Numbered from the stretch's first letter, positions 1-8,534 are shown. The stretch: 64,000 bases of DNA from Croceimicrobium sp963974215 (GCA_963974215.1 CAXBBL010000008.1:62001-126000); one strand, 5' to 3'. Program-made: numbers and translations. The notes: generated by a model not told the origin, from the sequence alone.

Positions 1-27
1 ATTATTTATCCAACCACTTGTAAATAT

Positions 28-43
28 TGGGTTTTAAGCCGAA
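28..43 (-). repeat. Possible relic of the 263-bp repeat family
   Basis: Sixteen bases here are identical to positions 3509-3524 inside repeat copy A, and the few bases to the left (TAAATA) also match with one difference. The sequence to the right diverges at once and no terminal inverted repeat is visible. It may be the decayed end of another copy, or a short segment shared for another reason. The window edge prevents a longer comparison. Confidence 0.35.
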
Positions 44-56
44 TTCGGGGTTTTTA

Positions 57-923
57 CTATTCCTCAATTAAAATACCCATTTTACCCATCTGATAGTCGC
101 GCATTGCTTCTAAAATTTGGGTTTGATTATTCATTACATAAGGTCCGTAATGCTCTACTTTTTCTTTTATCGCTTGCGCAGAAAGGATTAAAAACTGGCT
201 GTCTTCCAAAAGATTGATTTCAATTGTACTGCCGCCTTCCTGAAAGGCAACAAAGCTTTCTGCCTCCACTATACCGTAGCCTTTTAATTGCGCCTGTCCT
301 TTAATTAGGTATAGCGCCGTGGCGAAATCTTCATTAATCTCATAGGTTTCGTTGGCACCTTTTTTTCCTTTCCCCCATAAAATAGTCATGGGAAAGTGGT
401 TCTTTATTTTGGTGGTTTTCCCGAGATAAGTTCCTGCAATGAGGCTTGTTTCTAAGTGCGCATCTACCGAAGTGAAAAGAGGCATTTCGCCTTTCGGCAG
501 ATGGTAATAAGCGGGAATATCCATTTTTTTTTCAGCAGGCGTATTAATCCACAGTTGAATGATTTCTTGCTTTCCATCGGCGGCGGCCAGTGCTTCCGAA
601 GGTCTTTCGCTGTGCACAATTCCCGCCCCAGCATTTAACCACTGCACCTCCCCTGCTTGGGCAATTTGATTATTCCCAAAACTATCGCGGTGATGCACTT
701 CTCCTTCCACTACAAAAGTAACCGGACTAAAACCTCGATGCGGATGTGGGCCATTACCCTGACCCCGGGCCGGACGATCGGAATAGGCTTGCATTTCCGC
801 GTGATGTAAGATGAGAAATGGATTGAAATAAGGAACCCTTTCTGTCGGAATCGCTTGCTTTATAGGAACTCCGCCCATATCTATTAATTGGGCGGGAAGA
901 TTATATTTTACTTGCTTGCGCAT
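57..923 (-). CDS. Pirin family protein
   Basis: This 288-residue bicupin belongs to the pirin family, whose members are non-haem iron proteins. Some act as quercetin dioxygenases and others as redox-sensing cofactors. The probable metal ligands are visible: His60 and His62 in HPHRGF, and His104 and Glu106 in GIVHSE, which match the human pirin pattern. The length is normal for the family and there is no signal peptide, so it should be cytoplasmic. It lies 88 bp downstream of the S1 protein gene on the same strand, but it has its own promoter box and an inverted repeat just before the start codon. The substrate cannot be read from the sequence. A second, different pirin lies at 25463-26335. 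Confidence 0.9.
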   Translation of the reverse strand: MRKQVKYNLPAQLIDMGGVPIKQAIPTERVPYFNPFLILHHAEMQAYSDRPARGQGNGPHPHRGFSPVTFVVEGEVHHRDSFGNNQIAQAGEVQWLNAGAGIVHSERPSEALAAADGKQEIIQLWINTPAEKKMDIPAYYHLPKGEMPLFTSVDAHLETSLIAGTYLGKTTKIKNHFPMTILWGKGKKGANETYEINEDFATALYLIKGQAQLKGYGIVEAESFVAFQEGGSTIEINLLEDSQFLILSAQAIKEKVEHYGPYVMNNQTQILEAMRDYQMGKMGILIEE

Positions 924-952
924 GATCTATCAAAATTGGTAGATCAAAATTA
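924..952 (-). promoter_or_regulatory. Promoter box and inverted repeat before the pirin gene
   Basis: On the minus strand a perfect Bacteroidota -7 box (TAATTTTG) lies at 945-952. Between it and the start codon, positions 924-945 form an inverted repeat with arms GATCTATC and GGTAGATC (7 of 8 pairs) around a short AT-rich centre. Its place just downstream of the expected transcription start suits a repressor operator or a 5' leader hairpin. The function is inferred from position only. Confidence 0.5.
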
Positions 953-1011
953 CTGCTAATTGCGATGGTAGTTTAAAATATCACCGAGAACAATAAAACA
1001 TTTCAAGTCGT

Positions 1012-1842
1012 CTATTTATTTAAGCTTAAGCCCTTGTCGTCGATGTTGATTAAACGCTGCTTATAAAGTGTTCCTACCGCTTTCTTGAAGGTCTTTTTAC
1101 TCATACTCAGCTTGTCCTTAATATCTTCGGGACTGCTTTTGTCATTAAGCGCTAAAAAGCCACCGTCTTTCTCCAAACGCGTTAAAATTCGTTGCGCGTT
1201 TACTTCTATATTTTGTACTCCCATAGCTTGAACTAGAAAATCTACTTTACCATCTTCCCGCACTTTACGGATATGGGCTTTTACTCTTTCTCCCACTTTT
1301 AAGGGCTCGAAAATCTCATTGTGATAGATCTGACCGCGGTAGCGATTATCGGCTATGGCTAAAAAGCCCAATTCGGTTTTCTCAATGAGAAGCAGATTCG
1401 CTTCTGCCCCAATTTCCAAATCATTGGGCTCTTTGTCTACAAAACGCTCTAATCTACCCGAAGCGACTATTCGTTCACTTAGTGCATCTATATAAATGTA
1501 CACGCCATATAAAGAACCTTCCATCATCGGATTATGCTGCTCCTTAAAGGGAACCAAAATCTGCTTATCTAAACCCCAGTCCATAAAGGTACCGAAGGAG
1601 GTGTTTTGTTTAGCTTCCAAAACGGCAAAGTCACCCACCTCAGCTACCGGCATTTGCAGGCTGGCAATAAGACGTTCCTCAGAATCGCGATACACGAAAA
1701 CCTCCATTTCCTCATCAATCTTATGCCCTTTAGGCAAACGACTGTTTGGAAGAAGTACCTCGTTTCCTTTAGCATCTTCTAAATACATGCCTTGGGGGGC
1801 ATAGCGCTTGGCAATTAACTTATTGCGTTTTCCGAGTTCCAT
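1012..1842 (-). CDS. CvfB-like S1 RNA-binding protein
   Basis: This 276-residue protein resembles the CvfB/YitL family: tandem S1-type OB-fold domains followed by a winged-helix C-terminus. S1-like segments run from about residue 1 to 210, including VGDFAVLEAKQNTSFGTFMDWG and the third S1 repeat around KVGERVKAHIRKVREDG. The last 60 residues (DKSSPEDIKDKLSMSKKTFK) look like the winged helix that binds RNA together with the S1 domains. The start codon lies 2 bp beyond the SulP stop codon, so the two genes are very probably co-transcribed. In Staphylococcus the family affects virulence-gene expression; no specific target can be inferred here. Confidence 0.85.
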   Translation of the reverse strand: MELGKRNKLIAKRYAPQGMYLEDAKGNEVLLPNSRLPKGHKIDEEMEVFVYRDSEERLIASLQMPVAEVGDFAVLEAKQNTSFGTFMDWGLDKQILVPFKEQHNPMMEGSLYGVYIYIDALSERIVASGRLERFVDKEPNDLEIGAEANLLLIEKTELGFLAIADNRYRGQIYHNEIFEPLKVGERVKAHIRKVREDGKVDFLVQAMGVQNIEVNAQRILTRLEKDGGFLALNDKSSPEDIKDKLSMSKKTFKKAVGTLYKQRLINIDDKGLSLNK

Positions 1843-1844
1843 AC

Positions 1845-3437
1845 TTATTGCATTGCTTGCGCCATAACGTGATAGCGCGGATCATCTATACTTTTTTCAA
1901 TTACTTCCGCCAATTTGGGCGAAGCCTTCACCATTAAAATCTGGCATTCTTCGCTAAGGTGGCGAATATGCACTTCTTTACCTAAAGATTGGTATTTTTC
2001 TACCAAGCTATGCAAGGCCTCAAGGGCGGAATGGTCGGTAACGCGAGATTCCATAAAATCAATAATCACCTTATCCGGATCAGTATTGGGATCAAATTTA
2101 GCTTTAAATGCCTGAATACTGCCAAAAAATAATGGTCCCCAAATTTCGTAAACCTTGGTTCCATCTTCCAAAATTTGTTTGCGAGCGCGAATTCGCTTAG
2201 CACTTTCCCAAGCAAAAACCAGAGCGCTTAATACAATTCCGGCGGCAACGGCCAAAGCAAGATCGAAAATTACGGTTAAGGCCGAAACAGTAATTAAAAC
2301 AACGGCGTCACTTACAGGAATTTTGTTTAAGATGCGGAAACTTGACCATGCAAAAGTTCCGACCACTACCATAAACATTACGCCTACCAAAGCCGCAATA
2401 GGAACTCTTTCAATTAAAGGTGAAGCAAAAAGGATAAAGCCCAATAATGTTAAAGCGGCCACAATTCCCGATAAACGCGTTCTGCCACCCCCTTTAATAT
2501 TAATAATCGATTGACCAATCATAGCACAACCGCCCATTCCCCCAAAAAGCCCAGTGACAATATTTGCGCCACCTTGCGCTAAACACTCTCGGTTAGAATT
2601 TCCGCGGGTTTCGGTGAGCTCATCTACTAAATTTAGCGTCATTAAAGATTCTATTAATCCAATGGCTGCTAATATTAATGAGTAAGGTAATATGAAAGCT
2701 AAGGTCTCCATATTAAAAGGAATCTTTTCAAAAATGGCCCACTGAAACTCGGGTAAACCGCCTTCTAAGCCAGTTCCACCTCCGCTTTTAATAAAGCTTC
2801 CTACGGTGGCCACATCTAAATTCCCGAAAATCACAATGGCCGAAACCACTAAAATTCCAATTAAAGCCTCGGGTAATTTCTTATTCAAACGCGGTAAGAA
2901 TTTCATAATCGCCATGGTTAAGCCTACCAGTCCAATCATCAAATACAAAGCTTGGCCCGACATCCATACCATTTCACCGTCGATGCGTTCTTTAAACATA
3001 CCCATCTGCGAAAGGAAAATTACGATGGCCAAACCATTTACAAATCCCATCATTACTGGATGAGGAATAAGGCGCACGAATTTCCCCAACTTTAAAACAC
3101 CAACAAGCATTTGAATTAAGCCCATTAGAATTACCGTTGCGAAGAGGTAGTACAATCCTAAATTCTCCGACTCCGCGCCCATGGCATTACCTTCCGCAAC
3201 TAGCGAAACCATTACCACGGCTAAAGCTCCGGTTGCACCACTAATCATACCTGGCCGGCCTCCAAAAATAGAAGTGATGAGCCCAATCATAAAGGCAGCA
3301 TACAATCCTACTAAGGGATCCACACCTGCCACAAAGGCAAAAGCCACGGCTTCTGGTACTAAGGCTAGTGCTACGGTTAATCCACTAAAAATATCGTTTC
3401 GAGCATTGGCGCTTTGACGGCGAATAAACTCTTTCAT
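1845..3437 (-). CDS. SulP family anion permease with STAS domain
   Basis: This 530-residue inner-membrane transporter of the SulP/SLC26 family moves anions such as sulfate or bicarbonate, often coupled to Na+ or H+. The N-terminal SulP signature is seen near residues 15-80 (GLTVALALVPEAVAFAFVAG, GGRPGMISGATGALAVV), followed by about ten hydrophobic segments. A cytoplasmic STAS domain fills the last 110 residues (VIIDFMESRVTDHSALEAL). I chose the ATG at 3437; an in-frame GTG lies nine bases earlier. The gene is followed closely by the S1 protein gene. Repeat copy A sits within 25 bp upstream of the start, so the promoter lies in or beyond that element. Substrate unknown; bicarbonate uptake is common for marine members. 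Confidence 0.9.
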   Translation of the reverse strand: MKEFIRRQSANARNDIFSGLTVALALVPEAVAFAFVAGVDPLVGLYAAFMIGLITSIFGGRPGMISGATGALAVVMVSLVAEGNAMGAESENLGLYYLFATVILMGLIQMLVGVLKLGKFVRLIPHPVMMGFVNGLAIVIFLSQMGMFKERIDGEMVWMSGQALYLMIGLVGLTMAIMKFLPRLNKKLPEALIGILVVSAIVIFGNLDVATVGSFIKSGGGTGLEGGLPEFQWAIFEKIPFNMETLAFILPYSLILAAIGLIESLMTLNLVDELTETRGNSNRECLAQGGANIVTGLFGGMGGCAMIGQSIINIKGGGRTRLSGIVAALTLLGFILFASPLIERVPIAALVGVMFMVVVGTFAWSSFRILNKIPVSDAVVLITVSALTVIFDLALAVAAGIVLSALVFAWESAKRIRARKQILEDGTKVYEIWGPLFFGSIQAFKAKFDPNTDPDKVIIDFMESRVTDHSALEALHSLVEKYQSLGKEVHIRHLSEECQILMVKASPKLAEVIEKSIDDPRYHVMAQAMQ

Positions 3438-3460
3438 TCTAAACACTTTAGGTTAAAAAA

Positions 3461-3724
3461 AACCTGAGTTCGGTATAAAATTAGGCCTCAGACCTCGGAT
3501 AAATAGTGGGTTTTAAGCCGAAAGCGGTGAAGCTATAGCGGGCTATTGTAAACGACTAAGGCGCCAAAAACCAATTTTTAGAAGAGGCTGACAAGTTTTT
3601 TCCAATAAAAGCAAAAATCCTGCATCTAGCTCCTTTGCTGTAGCCCGCTACAGCTGCACGATCCAGACTAGTCTTTCCCTTTTATTGAAAATCTGAGGCT
3701 ATAATTTTAGGTCGAGCTCAGGTT
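3461..3724 (-). repeat. Repeat copy A: 264-bp element with terminal inverted repeats
   Basis: This is one of three related elements, here in inverse orientation to the other two. It begins AACCTGAGTTCGG and ends CGAGCTCAGGTT, and inward of these both ends carry a matching CCTCAGA/TCTGAGG block, giving imperfect terminal inverted repeats of about 30 bp. Inside are a perfect hairpin at 3637-3654 (GCTGTAGCCCGCTACAGC) and a second, imperfect one at 3532-3549. A further inverted pair (TTTTCCAATAAAAG and CTTTTATTGAAAA) flanks the first hairpin. No ORF is present. By eye it is about 90% identical to copy C. It fills most of the 438-bp gap between the SulP gene and xseA, so it lies between divergent genes. 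Confidence 0.9.
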
Positions 3725-3875
3725 AAAAGGGCGCAAAACTAAGCTTATTTAAAGACATGAGCAGGGCTTTGTTTGAATTAAAATTTGATGTTTAGGGCTA
3801 AAAAAGTTTTCTAAATAATTCCTTAGTAATTTCTAAGCCTTTAAAAATAAAATCATTGCTACCTTCGTACTGATT

Positions 3876-5273
3876 ATGGAAAAAGTGCTAAAAACTTCCA
3901 AGCCTAAAGTGTACAGCCTCTTAAGGTTAAACCAAGCTTTGCAAGGTTTAATCGAAAGGGAGTTAGGACAGCGCCTATTTTGGGTAAAAGCCGAAATCGC
4001 ACAGTTTACCGTTTCCAAAGCTGGACATGCTTATTTAGAGCTTATTGAGGAAGTTAATGGGGTAAAAAAAGCTTCCGTACAAGCAATCATCTGGGCTACT
4101 AGCCTTAGCCATCTGAAACTAAAATTAGGCGATAATTTTAGAGCACTTTTAAAGGAGGGTAGTGAAATCGTTTTCCTCTGCAGAATAGAGTTTCATGAGA
4201 TTTACGGTTTGAAACTTCGCATTAGCGATGTGGACCTAAGCTACACTTTAGGCGAGTTAGAAAAGCGTAAACAGAAAAACATTGAAAGCCTGAAGGCTGA
4301 AGGACTTTTCACCTTAAACAAGCAGACTTTTGAAGGGCGAGTAATTCAACGAATCGCTTTGATAACTTCTTCACAAGCAGCCGCTTTCCAAGATTTTAAC
4401 GAGCACCTGCGTCGCAATGAACAAGGCTATAAATTTGTAATAGACCATTTTGAAGCCAAGGTACAAGGGCATGATTCGCCCAAAACTTTATTAGCGGCTT
4501 TAGCAAAAGTGCAGACCAAAAATTACGATGCCATTGCTTTCATCCGTGGTGGTGGAAGTAAACTCGACTTAGATGCTTTTAACGATTTAGAACTCTGTCG
4601 TGTCGCCGCACAAATTGATATACCCGTTCTTACCGGTATTGGTCACGAAAGTGATTTGAGTATTTTGGATATGATTGTGAAGAGTCCGCATAGCACACCT
4701 ACAGCCTTGGCCGATTATCTGATTGACAAAATGCAGAATTTCGAGAGCCAATTGTTGGAGAATTTCAATCACATACGTCGAGCAGCAAGCCAAGGTATTG
4801 CTTTACAGCAAGTGAAATTGGAGCGGTATTTTGAAATTTTAGGTAAATACCCTATTAGTAATGTACAGCAAAAACGGGGTGTTATTCACAATAGTGCAGG
4901 CGCCCTTATTCGGCTTAGCGCGGATAAGATTAATGAAAATGAAGTCTTATTAAAGCTGTACCAGCAAAGACTGACACGCCAACCTCAGGTGAAATTAAAG
5001 GATATTGAAGCTCCAAAACTGGCCGATATTAAAGAGCGATTAAGCCGATTGTTAGACTATCAATTAAAAGTGCAAAGCAATACGGTACAACGCATTACGG
5101 AAGCCATTCAGCTTGTAGAGCCGAGAAATACCCTGAGACGCGGCTATAGCATTAGTCGCCATAATGGCCAAGCAATAAAAAACAGCAAGGAACTAAAGAT
5201 AGGCGACGAAATTGAAAGTACCCTCTTTAAGGGAAAAGTAATTTCCGAAGTAAAAAGAATTGAAAATGAGTAA
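3876..5273 (+). CDS. xseA: Exodeoxyribonuclease VII large subunit
   Basis: This 465-residue protein is the catalytic subunit of exonuclease VII, which degrades single-stranded DNA from both ends to acid-insoluble oligonucleotides. The N-terminal OB-fold tRNA_anti-like domain covers about residues 15-110 (LGQRLFWVKAEIAQFT). The exonuclease core follows, with RVIQRIALITSSQAAAFQDF, AIAFIRGGGSKLDLDAFND and IDIPVLTGIGHESDLSILD, the last two being family hallmarks. The C-terminal coiled-coil region ends in NTLRRGYSISRHNGQAIKN. The ATG is close to a TACCTTCG box at 3860-3867, an imperfect -7 element. The 3' end overlaps xseB by 8 nt, the usual coupled arrangement for the two subunits. Confidence 0.96.
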   Translation: MEKVLKTSKPKVYSLLRLNQALQGLIERELGQRLFWVKAEIAQFTVSKAGHAYLELIEEVNGVKKASVQAIIWATSLSHLKLKLGDNFRALLKEGSEIVFLCRIEFHEIYGLKLRISDVDLSYTLGELEKRKQKNIESLKAEGLFTLNKQTFEGRVIQRIALITSSQAAAFQDFNEHLRRNEQGYKFVIDHFEAKVQGHDSPKTLLAALAKVQTKNYDAIAFIRGGGSKLDLDAFNDLELCRVAAQIDIPVLTGIGHESDLSILDMIVKSPHSTPTALADYLIDKMQNFESQLLENFNHIRRAASQGIALQQVKLERYFEILGKYPISNVQQKRGVIHNSAGALIRLSADKINENEVLLKLYQQRLTRQPQVKLKDIEAPKLADIKERLSRLLDYQLKVQSNTVQRITEAIQLVEPRNTLRRGYSISRHNGQAIKNSKELKIGDEIESTLFKGKVISEVKRIENE

Positions 5274-5466
5274 GACCAAAATTAGCTATGATGCCTCTTT
5301 CGAGGAATTGCAAGAAATAATGCAGGATTTACAAGAAGATGAAATTTCGGTAGATGAGTTAACGGCCAAGGTAAAGCGCGCGGCCGAACTTTTAAAAATG
5401 TGTAACCAGATTTTACGCGATACCGAAAAAAACGTGGGTGATTTAATTAAGGATCTAGGTCTGTAA
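5266..5466 (+). CDS. xseB: Exodeoxyribonuclease VII small subunit
   Basis: This 66-residue helical protein carries the XseB pattern (SFEELQEIMQDLQ, then VDELTAKVKRAAELLKMCNQ), which binds the C-terminal coiled coil of the large subunit. I chose the ATG at 5266, which overlaps the xseA stop codon; an in-frame TTG at 5260 is possible but less likely. Translational coupling to xseA fits the need for a fixed subunit ratio. A strong hairpin terminator follows 24 bp after the stop. Confidence 0.93.
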   Translation: MSKTKISYDASFEELQEIMQDLQEDEISVDELTAKVKRAAELLKMCNQILRDTEKNVGDLIKDLGL

Positions 5467-5490
5467 AAACGCATCTTGGCTTGACCAAAA

Positions 5491-5522
5491 AACAGGCGGC
5501 CCGAAGCCGAACCGCCTGTTTT
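5491..5522. terminator. Bidirectional terminator between xseB and rocD
   Basis: A 9-bp perfect stem (AACAGGCGG/CCGCCTGTT) with a 12-nt loop is flanked by A-rich sequence on the left and TTTTA on the right. It lies between the convergent genes xseB and rocD and can serve both. Confidence 0.85.
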
Positions 5523-5537
5523 ACATTCTAAGTTTAT

Positions 5538-6818
5538 TTATTCAAACTCATTAAGCGTACGCGTAATAATTTCCACACACTCCATTAATTGTTCTTCGGT
5601 CATAACCAAAGGCGGAGCAAAACGGATAATATTTCCGTGCGTAGGCTTGGCTAAAAGACCATGATCGCGCAAGCGCAGGCAGATATTCCAAGCGGTATCG
5701 CTTTCGGGAGAGTCGTTAATCACAATCGCATTGAGTAAGCCTCTACCGCGTACTTTAGAAACCACTTTGCTCGTATCTATATACTTATTAATCTCAGAGC
5801 GGAAAATCTCTCCTAAACGACGAGCGTTTTGCGCTAATTTTTCATCCTTTACTACTTCTAAAGCCGCCATGGCAACTGCTGCTCCCAGCGGGTTTCCTCC
5901 AAAAGTAGAACCATGTGTTCCCGGTTTAATCACATTCATAATAGGATCATCAGCCAAAACAGCTGATACTGGATAAACACCACCACTTAAAGCCTTGCCT
6001 AAAATTAAAATATCAGGTTTCACATAAGTAGCTTCCTGACGTTCACAATGTCCTTCACAAGTACAAGAACCGCAAATGGCCAACAGAGCGCCAGTCCGTG
6101 CAATTCCCGTTTGAATTTCGTCGGCAATAAAAGCTACATCGTGCTTATGGCATAGGGCACGCGCTTCACGTAAATAATTCGCATCTGGGGTAACCACTCC
6201 TGCTTCCCCCTGAATAGGCTCTACTAAAAAGCCCGCTACATGTTCGTCTTCTAAAGCCTTTTCTAAAGCGGCTAAATCGTTGTAAGGAATCTTTTCAAAA
6301 CCGGGGGTATAGGGACCAAAACCTGCGCGAGCTTCTTCATCATTTGAAAAAGAGATAATGGTAGTGGTTCGTCCGTGGAAGTTGTTTTCCGCCACTACTA
6401 TTTTGGTACTAACTTCTGGGTAACCTTTCGTTTCTTGAGCCCATTTGCGACAAATTTTTATCGCTGTTTCTACCGCTTCTGCGCCTGTATTCATCGGTAG
6501 GATTTTATCGTAACCGAAATAATCGGCCATATACTTATCGTAATCGCCTAGTTTAGAATTGTAAAAAGCGCGACTGGTAAGGGTTATTTTTTCGGCCTGT
6601 TCTTTTAAAGCTCCAACAATACTAGGATGACAATGTCCTTGATTTACAGCAGAGTAAGCAGATAAGAAGTCGAAGTAACGCCTTCCTTCCACGTCCCAAA
6701 CATAAACACCTTCGCCGCGATCTAAAACCACAGGTAAAGGATGATAGTTATGGGCGCCGTATTTGTTTTCGAGGTCCATTAAAGACTGTGAAGCTGATTT
6801 CACATGAGAATCGTGCAT
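5538..6818 (-). CDS. rocD: Ornithine aminotransferase (ornithine--oxo-acid transaminase)
   Basis: This 426-residue class III PLP aminotransferase converts L-ornithine and 2-oxoglutarate to glutamate 5-semialdehyde and glutamate, linking arginine and proline metabolism. The N-terminus after the ATG at 6818 (ENKYGAHNYHPLPVVL, then FLSAYSAVNQGHCHP) is characteristic of ornithine aminotransferases. The PLP site is visible at VAFIADEIQTGIARTG (conserved Asp) and DILILGKALSGGVYP (Schiff-base Lys). A longer frame from 6857 would run into the divergent rlmD promoter and is not needed. An insert with a small cysteine cluster (CGSCTCEGHCERQ) after the DEIQTG motif is unusual for the enzyme in general. 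Confidence 0.93.
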   Translation of the reverse strand: MHDSHVKSASQSLMDLENKYGAHNYHPLPVVLDRGEGVYVWDVEGRRYFDFLSAYSAVNQGHCHPSIVGALKEQAEKITLTSRAFYNSKLGDYDKYMADYFGYDKILPMNTGAEAVETAIKICRKWAQETKGYPEVSTKIVVAENNFHGRTTTIISFSNDEEARAGFGPYTPGFEKIPYNDLAALEKALEDEHVAGFLVEPIQGEAGVVTPDANYLREARALCHKHDVAFIADEIQTGIARTGALLAICGSCTCEGHCERQEATYVKPDILILGKALSGGVYPVSAVLADDPIMNVIKPGTHGSTFGGNPLGAAVAMAALEVVKDEKLAQNARRLGEIFRSEINKYIDTSKVVSKVRGRGLLNAIVINDSPESDTAWNICLRLRDHGLLAKPTHGNIIRFAPPLVMTEEQLMECVEIITRTLNEFE

Positions 6819-6863
6819 GAGAGATATTTTAAATTTTGATGTGTCTTCGGGCCGCAAATTAGG

Positions 6864-6871
6864 TAATTTTG
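6864..6871 (+). promoter_or_regulatory. Promoter -7 box of the RlmD-type gene
   Basis: A perfect TAATTTTG box lies 8 bp before the ATG at 6880, in the gap between the divergent rocD and rlmD-type genes. It implies a very short or absent 5' leader. No clear -33 TTTG is visible at the standard spacing. Confidence 0.55.
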
Positions 6872-6879
6872 CGCGCTCT

Positions 6880-8316
6880 ATGGCACAAAGACACTTTTAC
6901 CACCGACATCAGATTGTAGATTTAACAATTAATGATTTAGCCTTTGAAGGAAAAGGCATTGCAAAGATTGATAATGAGCAGGGACGCTATATTGTATTTG
7001 TCTCGAACACCATTCCCGGGCAAAAAGTAAAGGTGCGCATTAGTAAGGCAAAACGGCAATATGCCGAAGCCAATTTAGTGGCTGTTTTAGAAAAAAGTCC
7101 GCTGGAACAAGAACCGCAATTCCATGCAATTCCGGGTGCTCCCTATATCAATTTGCCGCTTGATAAGCAGTATGGCTACAAGGAGAAAAACACGCTGGAA
7201 CTTTTTCGCCGTATAGGAAAAATTGAAAATGTAGAAGCGCTTTACGATGAGTACTTACCTTCTCCCCGCTCTTTCCACTATCGCAATAAAATGGAGTATT
7301 CTTTTGCAGCAGTAGTTGCCGAAGGCAACAATTTAGTGGATGGCTTTGCCCTCGGTTTTAAAAAGCGAGGCCAATGGCTAGCGGTAGAATCCCTGCAAGG
7401 TGATTCGGGAATTTTTGATACGCAGGTCGAGAACTTCCTACCTCGATTAGAAAGCTACTTTAAAGAGCGTGGTTTTAGTGCTTGGCATGGACGTTTACAC
7501 AGCGGTTTCTGCCGTATGTTAGGGGTTAAAAAGTCTTACAGCCAAGATAAACTGCTTATCAATTTCATGAGCAGTAGTAGCGAATTGGATCGATTTGATA
7601 GCAAAGAATTTACCCAGCTTTTCCAAGAAGAATTTGGCGACCGCATTGGTGGTTTGGTGCATACCGTGAACGACGATATTGGCGACCGGCCCAATGCGCA
7701 TGAAGGAGAGCGACATATTTTAATTGGTGAAGACCAAATTGAAGAAAGCATTTCTGGATTGAACTTCAAAATCAGCATTGAAAGCTTTTTTCAAACTAAT
7801 CCCGCTTCCGCAGAAAGGTTGTATAAAAAAGCCTTGGACTATGTTTTTGAAAAAGAGATCGACCATTTACCCTATGTTTTAGATCTGTTTTCAGGCACAG
7901 GGACTATTACCCAATTATTAGCGCAAAGAGCCAATAAGGCAAAGGTGATAGGAGTTGAACTGGTGGAACAAGCGGTTGAAGATGCTAAAATTAATGCCAA
8001 AGCTAATGGTTTTGAAGATTTGCAATTTCACGCTTCAGATGTAGGACAGTTTCTGTTGAAGCATCCCGAATATCAAGGCAAAATCAACACCTTAACACTC
8101 GACCCCCCACGTGCAGGAATTGCCCCTAAAACCTTACGCAAGGTAATTCGTTTACAAGCCGAAAGAATGGTTTATATTAGTTGTAATCCGGCAACGCAGG
8201 CACGTGATATGGCCATTTTAGCAGAAGCAGGTTATGCCTTAAAGAAGTTCAGCTTAGTAGATCAGTTTCCCCACACAGCGCATATTGAGAGCATCGCACT
8301 TTTCGAAAGGATTTAG
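6880..8316 (+). CDS. rlmD: RlmD/TrmA-family rRNA (uracil-C5)-methyltransferase
   Basis: This 478-residue SAM-dependent RNA m5U methyltransferase of the RlmD (RumA) family would modify a uridine in 23S rRNA. A TRAM domain lies at about residues 10-65 (LTINDLAFEGKGIAKID). The catalytic part has SFFQTNPASAERLY, the SAM motif LDLFSGTGTITQLL, LDPPRAGI, and the nucleophile motif YISCNPATQARD. The cysteines that hold the 4Fe-4S cluster in E. coli RlmD are absent: the corresponding stretch reads IPGAPYINLPLDKQYGYKEK, and only two cysteines remain in the protein. I chose the ATG at 6880 over a longer frame from 6817, which would include the promoter box. The stop overlaps the convergent DUF6095 gene by 4 nt. 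Confidence 0.88.
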   Translation: MAQRHFYHRHQIVDLTINDLAFEGKGIAKIDNEQGRYIVFVSNTIPGQKVKVRISKAKRQYAEANLVAVLEKSPLEQEPQFHAIPGAPYINLPLDKQYGYKEKNTLELFRRIGKIENVEALYDEYLPSPRSFHYRNKMEYSFAAVVAEGNNLVDGFALGFKKRGQWLAVESLQGDSGIFDTQVENFLPRLESYFKERGFSAWHGRLHSGFCRMLGVKKSYSQDKLLINFMSSSSELDRFDSKEFTQLFQEEFGDRIGGLVHTVNDDIGDRPNAHEGERHILIGEDQIEESISGLNFKISIESFFQTNPASAERLYKKALDYVFEKEIDHLPYVLDLFSGTGTITQLLAQRANKAKVIGVELVEQAVEDAKINAKANGFEDLQFHASDVGQFLLKHPEYQGKINTLTLDPPRAGIAPKTLRKVIRLQAERMVYISCNPATQARDMAILAEAGYALKKFSLVDQFPHTAHIESIALFERI

Positions 8317-8534
8317 TCGTTAAAGAAACCACTTAAAACCCGTCGTAATCCTTTCACCATTAGGAATACCGCTATTAGCATTATTACTATGCTAATTATA
8401 ACCCAAAGGTAATTTCCATTTCGCAAAGCTGGCATTCCCAGTCCCACATACAAGGCGGGGCCGCTAAATACTAAGGGCAGCGCCACGGCTAGAAAGCGAA
8501 TGCCCTCGCCTATTTTTTGTTTGTCTGATTCCAT
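8313..8534 (-). CDS. DUF6095 family small membrane protein
   Basis: This 73-residue protein has two predicted membrane helices (around FLAVALPLVFSGPALYVG and YLWVIISIVIMLIAVFLMV) and a short basic C-terminus (KGLRRVLSGFF). The pattern matches DUF6095, a family seen mainly in Flavobacteriia and of unknown function. A perfect -7 box lies just upstream of its ATG on the minus strand. Its stop codon shares four bases with that of the convergent rlmD-type gene. Confidence 0.8.
   Translation of the reverse strand: MESDKQKIGEGIRFLAVALPLVFSGPALYVGLGMPALRNGNYLWVIISIVIMLIAVFLMVKGLRRVLSGFFND

Noticed and set aside
3461..3724. Reading the repeat elements as tRNA, CRISPR or intact insertion sequences
   Set aside because: There is no acceptor or anticodon arm pattern, no regularly spaced short repeats, and no transposase ORF.
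5260..5265. TTG start of xseB two codons before the ATG
   Set aside because: The ATG at 5266 gives the conserved N-terminus and a usual coupled overlap.
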